A DNA stretch of 64,000 nucleotides, taken from the NCBI GenBank assembly GCA_024343425.1, contig BRLC01000016.1:62001-126000 (forward strand), written 5' to 3'. Source of the DNA: Rhizobiaceae bacterium MnEN-MB40S (lineage in GTDB: Bacteria > Pseudomonadota > Alphaproteobacteria > Rhizobiales > Rhizobiaceae). A program made the translations under genes and the position numbers. The notes beneath the pieces were generated by a model that did not search any database, had not been told where the DNA came from, and saw only the letters and a list, made by a program, of their open reading frames with translations. Of this stretch, positions 63,161-64,000 are shown piece after piece; within the stretch, counting starts at the first letter, position 1; every line of letters starts with the position of its first letter.

Positions 63161-63871
63161 ATGTCGCTTGAAGGCAAGAAAATTCTGATCGTAGGCGGCA
63201 GTTCCGGCATCGGCTTTGGGGTGGCGGAAGCCTCCCTTGCCGCTGGTGGAAGTGTCGCCATCGCATCGCGCAGCAGCGAAAAACTGGAGAAGGCCGTGTC
63301 TCGACTTGGCGGCGGAGCGTCCGCCCGGGTGCTCGATACAGCTCATCAACCAGCCATCGAAGCGTTCTTCGCGAACTCTGAACCCTTCGATCATGTTGTG
63401 GTTTCGGCAGCCGAAACCAGAATAGCGGCAGTGAGCGAACTGCCTCTGGACGACGCCTATCGATCGATGGAATCGAAGTTCTGGGGCGCCTACCGCGTCG
63501 CGCGGCAGGCCAGAATAATCGATGGCGGCTCACTGACCCTGATATCGGGAACGCTCTCCACGCGGCCCAAAAAGGGAGCCGCTCTTCAGTCGGCGATCAA
63601 CGCCGCTCTGGAAGGCCTGACCCGCGGTCTGGCGCTGGAAATGGCGCCCGTTCGCGTGAATTGCGTATCGCCGGGTCTTGTCATGACAGAAATGTATGAC
63701 CGGCTGGAAGGCGACGCCCGAAAATCGATGTTCGAGGGCGCTGCCGAAAGAATGCCGGTCGGACAGATCGGCGCGCCGGCGCATATCGCGCTGCAGGTCG
63801 TTGCATGCATGGCCAATTCCTACATGACCGGAGCAACGATCATGGTCGACGGCGGCGGAGCAATCGCGTGA
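63161..63871 (+). CDS. SDR family protein lacking the catalytic Tyr/Lys pair
   Basis: The 236-residue protein has the SDR cofactor motif GGSSGIG at 12-18 and the later VNCVSPGLVMTEMY and TGATIMVDGG segments, so the Rossmann fold is complete. Ser129 is in the expected place, but the Y-x-x-x-K motif that should come 13 residues later is replaced by L142 and I146 (AALQSAINAAL). The DNA reads clearly there, so this is not a frame problem. Related SDR proteins with the same change exist, so it is probably a divergent branch. The ATG at 63161 has GGAGGAAA ahead. The aldo/keto reductase follows 23 bases after its stop. Confidence 0.88.
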   Translation: MSLEGKKILIVGGSSGIGFGVAEASLAAGGSVAIASRSSEKLEKAVSRLGGGASARVLDTAHQPAIEAFFANSEPFDHVVVSAAETRIAAVSELPLDDAYRSMESKFWGAYRVARQARIIDGGSLTLISGTLSTRPKKGAALQSAINAALEGLTRGLALEMAPVRVNCVSPGLVMTEMYDRLEGDARKSMFEGAAERMPVGQIGAPAHIALQVVACMANSYMTGATIMVDGGGAIA

Positions 63872-63894
63872 AAACAGGAATGAAAGGAAAAGGA

Positions 63895-64000
63895 ATGGAT
63901 AAGCGGACACTTGGAGATACAGGGTTCTCGATCGCGCCGATCGTCTTTGGCGGAAACGTATTCGGCTGGACGGTTGATGAAAAAACCAGCTTCGCACTGC
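63895..64000 (+). CDS. aldo/keto reductase, N-terminal fragment
   Basis: Only the first 35 codons are inside the window. They begin MDKRTLGDTGFSIAPIVFGG, the first strand of the AKR barrel, then NVFGWTVDE, as in the YajO/general stress branch. These enzymes reduce or oxidise carbonyls with NADP. AAAGGAAAAGG lies before the ATG. It is probably co-transcribed with the SDR gene, 23 bases upstream. The end is cut by the window edge. Confidence 0.85.
   Translation, partial: MDKRTLGDTGFSIAPIVFGGNVFGWTVDEKTSFAL

Noticed and set aside
56721-64000. A complete non-phosphorylative L-fucose pathway
   Set aside because: Lactonase and FAH protein fit, but fuconate dehydratase is missing, the SDR lacks its catalytic pair and the reductase is not of the aldose dehydrogenase type.

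Overview
The window is chromosomal DNA of high GC content (about 60% by eye) from an alphaproteobacterium, most likely of the order Hyphomicrobiales (Rhizobiales). The grounds are an aa3-type oxidase subunit IV directly before pntA-pntA2-pntB with split alpha subunit, a soxBDAG sarcosine oxidase operon, the cysG-DUF2849-cysI-DUF934 order, two TRAP transporters, an HWE/HisKA_2 histidine kinase and a type III ornithine decarboxylase behind a long structured leader. The species cannot be named from the sequence. No rRNA, tRNA, prophage, insertion sequence or CRISPR array was seen.

Layout. 1-9 kb: end of a TRAP transporter (DctQ tail, an enlarged DctM), an aminotransferase, a GNAT acetyltransferase with a small membrane protein, a MetE-C-like protein, a NicO/DUF1007 metal exporter pair, and an amidase-LysR operon. 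9-13.5 kb: a 530-base gap holding a probable regulatory RNA leader (speF type), ornithine decarboxylase, and an operon of creatininase-family protein, COG0523 metallochaperone GTPase and WD40 protein. 13.7-20.3 kb: MarR and LacI regulators, then a TetR-led operon for 2-pyrone-4,6-dicarboxylate (PDC) and 4-oxalomesaconate breakdown (ligI, galB, ligK, galD) with a glutamine-amidotransferase-like hydrolase at its end. 20.4-29 kb: a fused indolepyruvate ferredoxin oxidoreductase, a membrane GGDEF-EAL protein, an MFS transporter, and a FeeM-like N-acyl amino acid synthase behind an AT-rich region with two related dyads.

29-39 kb is a housekeeping stretch: transhydrogenase, TPR lipoprotein, ribosomal protein S21, sarcosine oxidase and a MaoC dehydratase. 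39.4-43.2 kb holds a large autotransporter whose start is unclear at an A7 tract, and an AT-rich intergenic region. 43.2-50.6 kb is assimilatory sulfate reduction in two convergent arms: cysH-cysD-cysN on plus and cysG-DUF2849-cysI-DUF934 on minus. 50.8-56.7 kb: a cytochrome P450 with a strong leader hairpin, a sensor kinase, a two-domain glycosyltransferase and a sulfotransferase.

56.7-64 kb is a catabolic locus: lactonase-type amidohydrolase, FAH-family hydrolase and a complete TRAP transporter (dctM, dctQ, dctP) in one minus-strand operon, with a divergent GntR/FCD regulator and a perfect dyad between them. A diguanylate cyclase, an SDR protein lacking the catalytic Tyr/Lys, and the start of an aldo/keto reductase follow.

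As a whole the window combines uptake and breakdown of small organic acids and methylated amines with sulfur assimilation and envelope functions. No wholly new system is evident. The best leads are the autotransporter start region, the FeeM-like gene with its dyads, the PDC operon without ring-cleavage genes, the odc leader, the P450 leader hairpin and the COG0523-WD40-creatininase operon.
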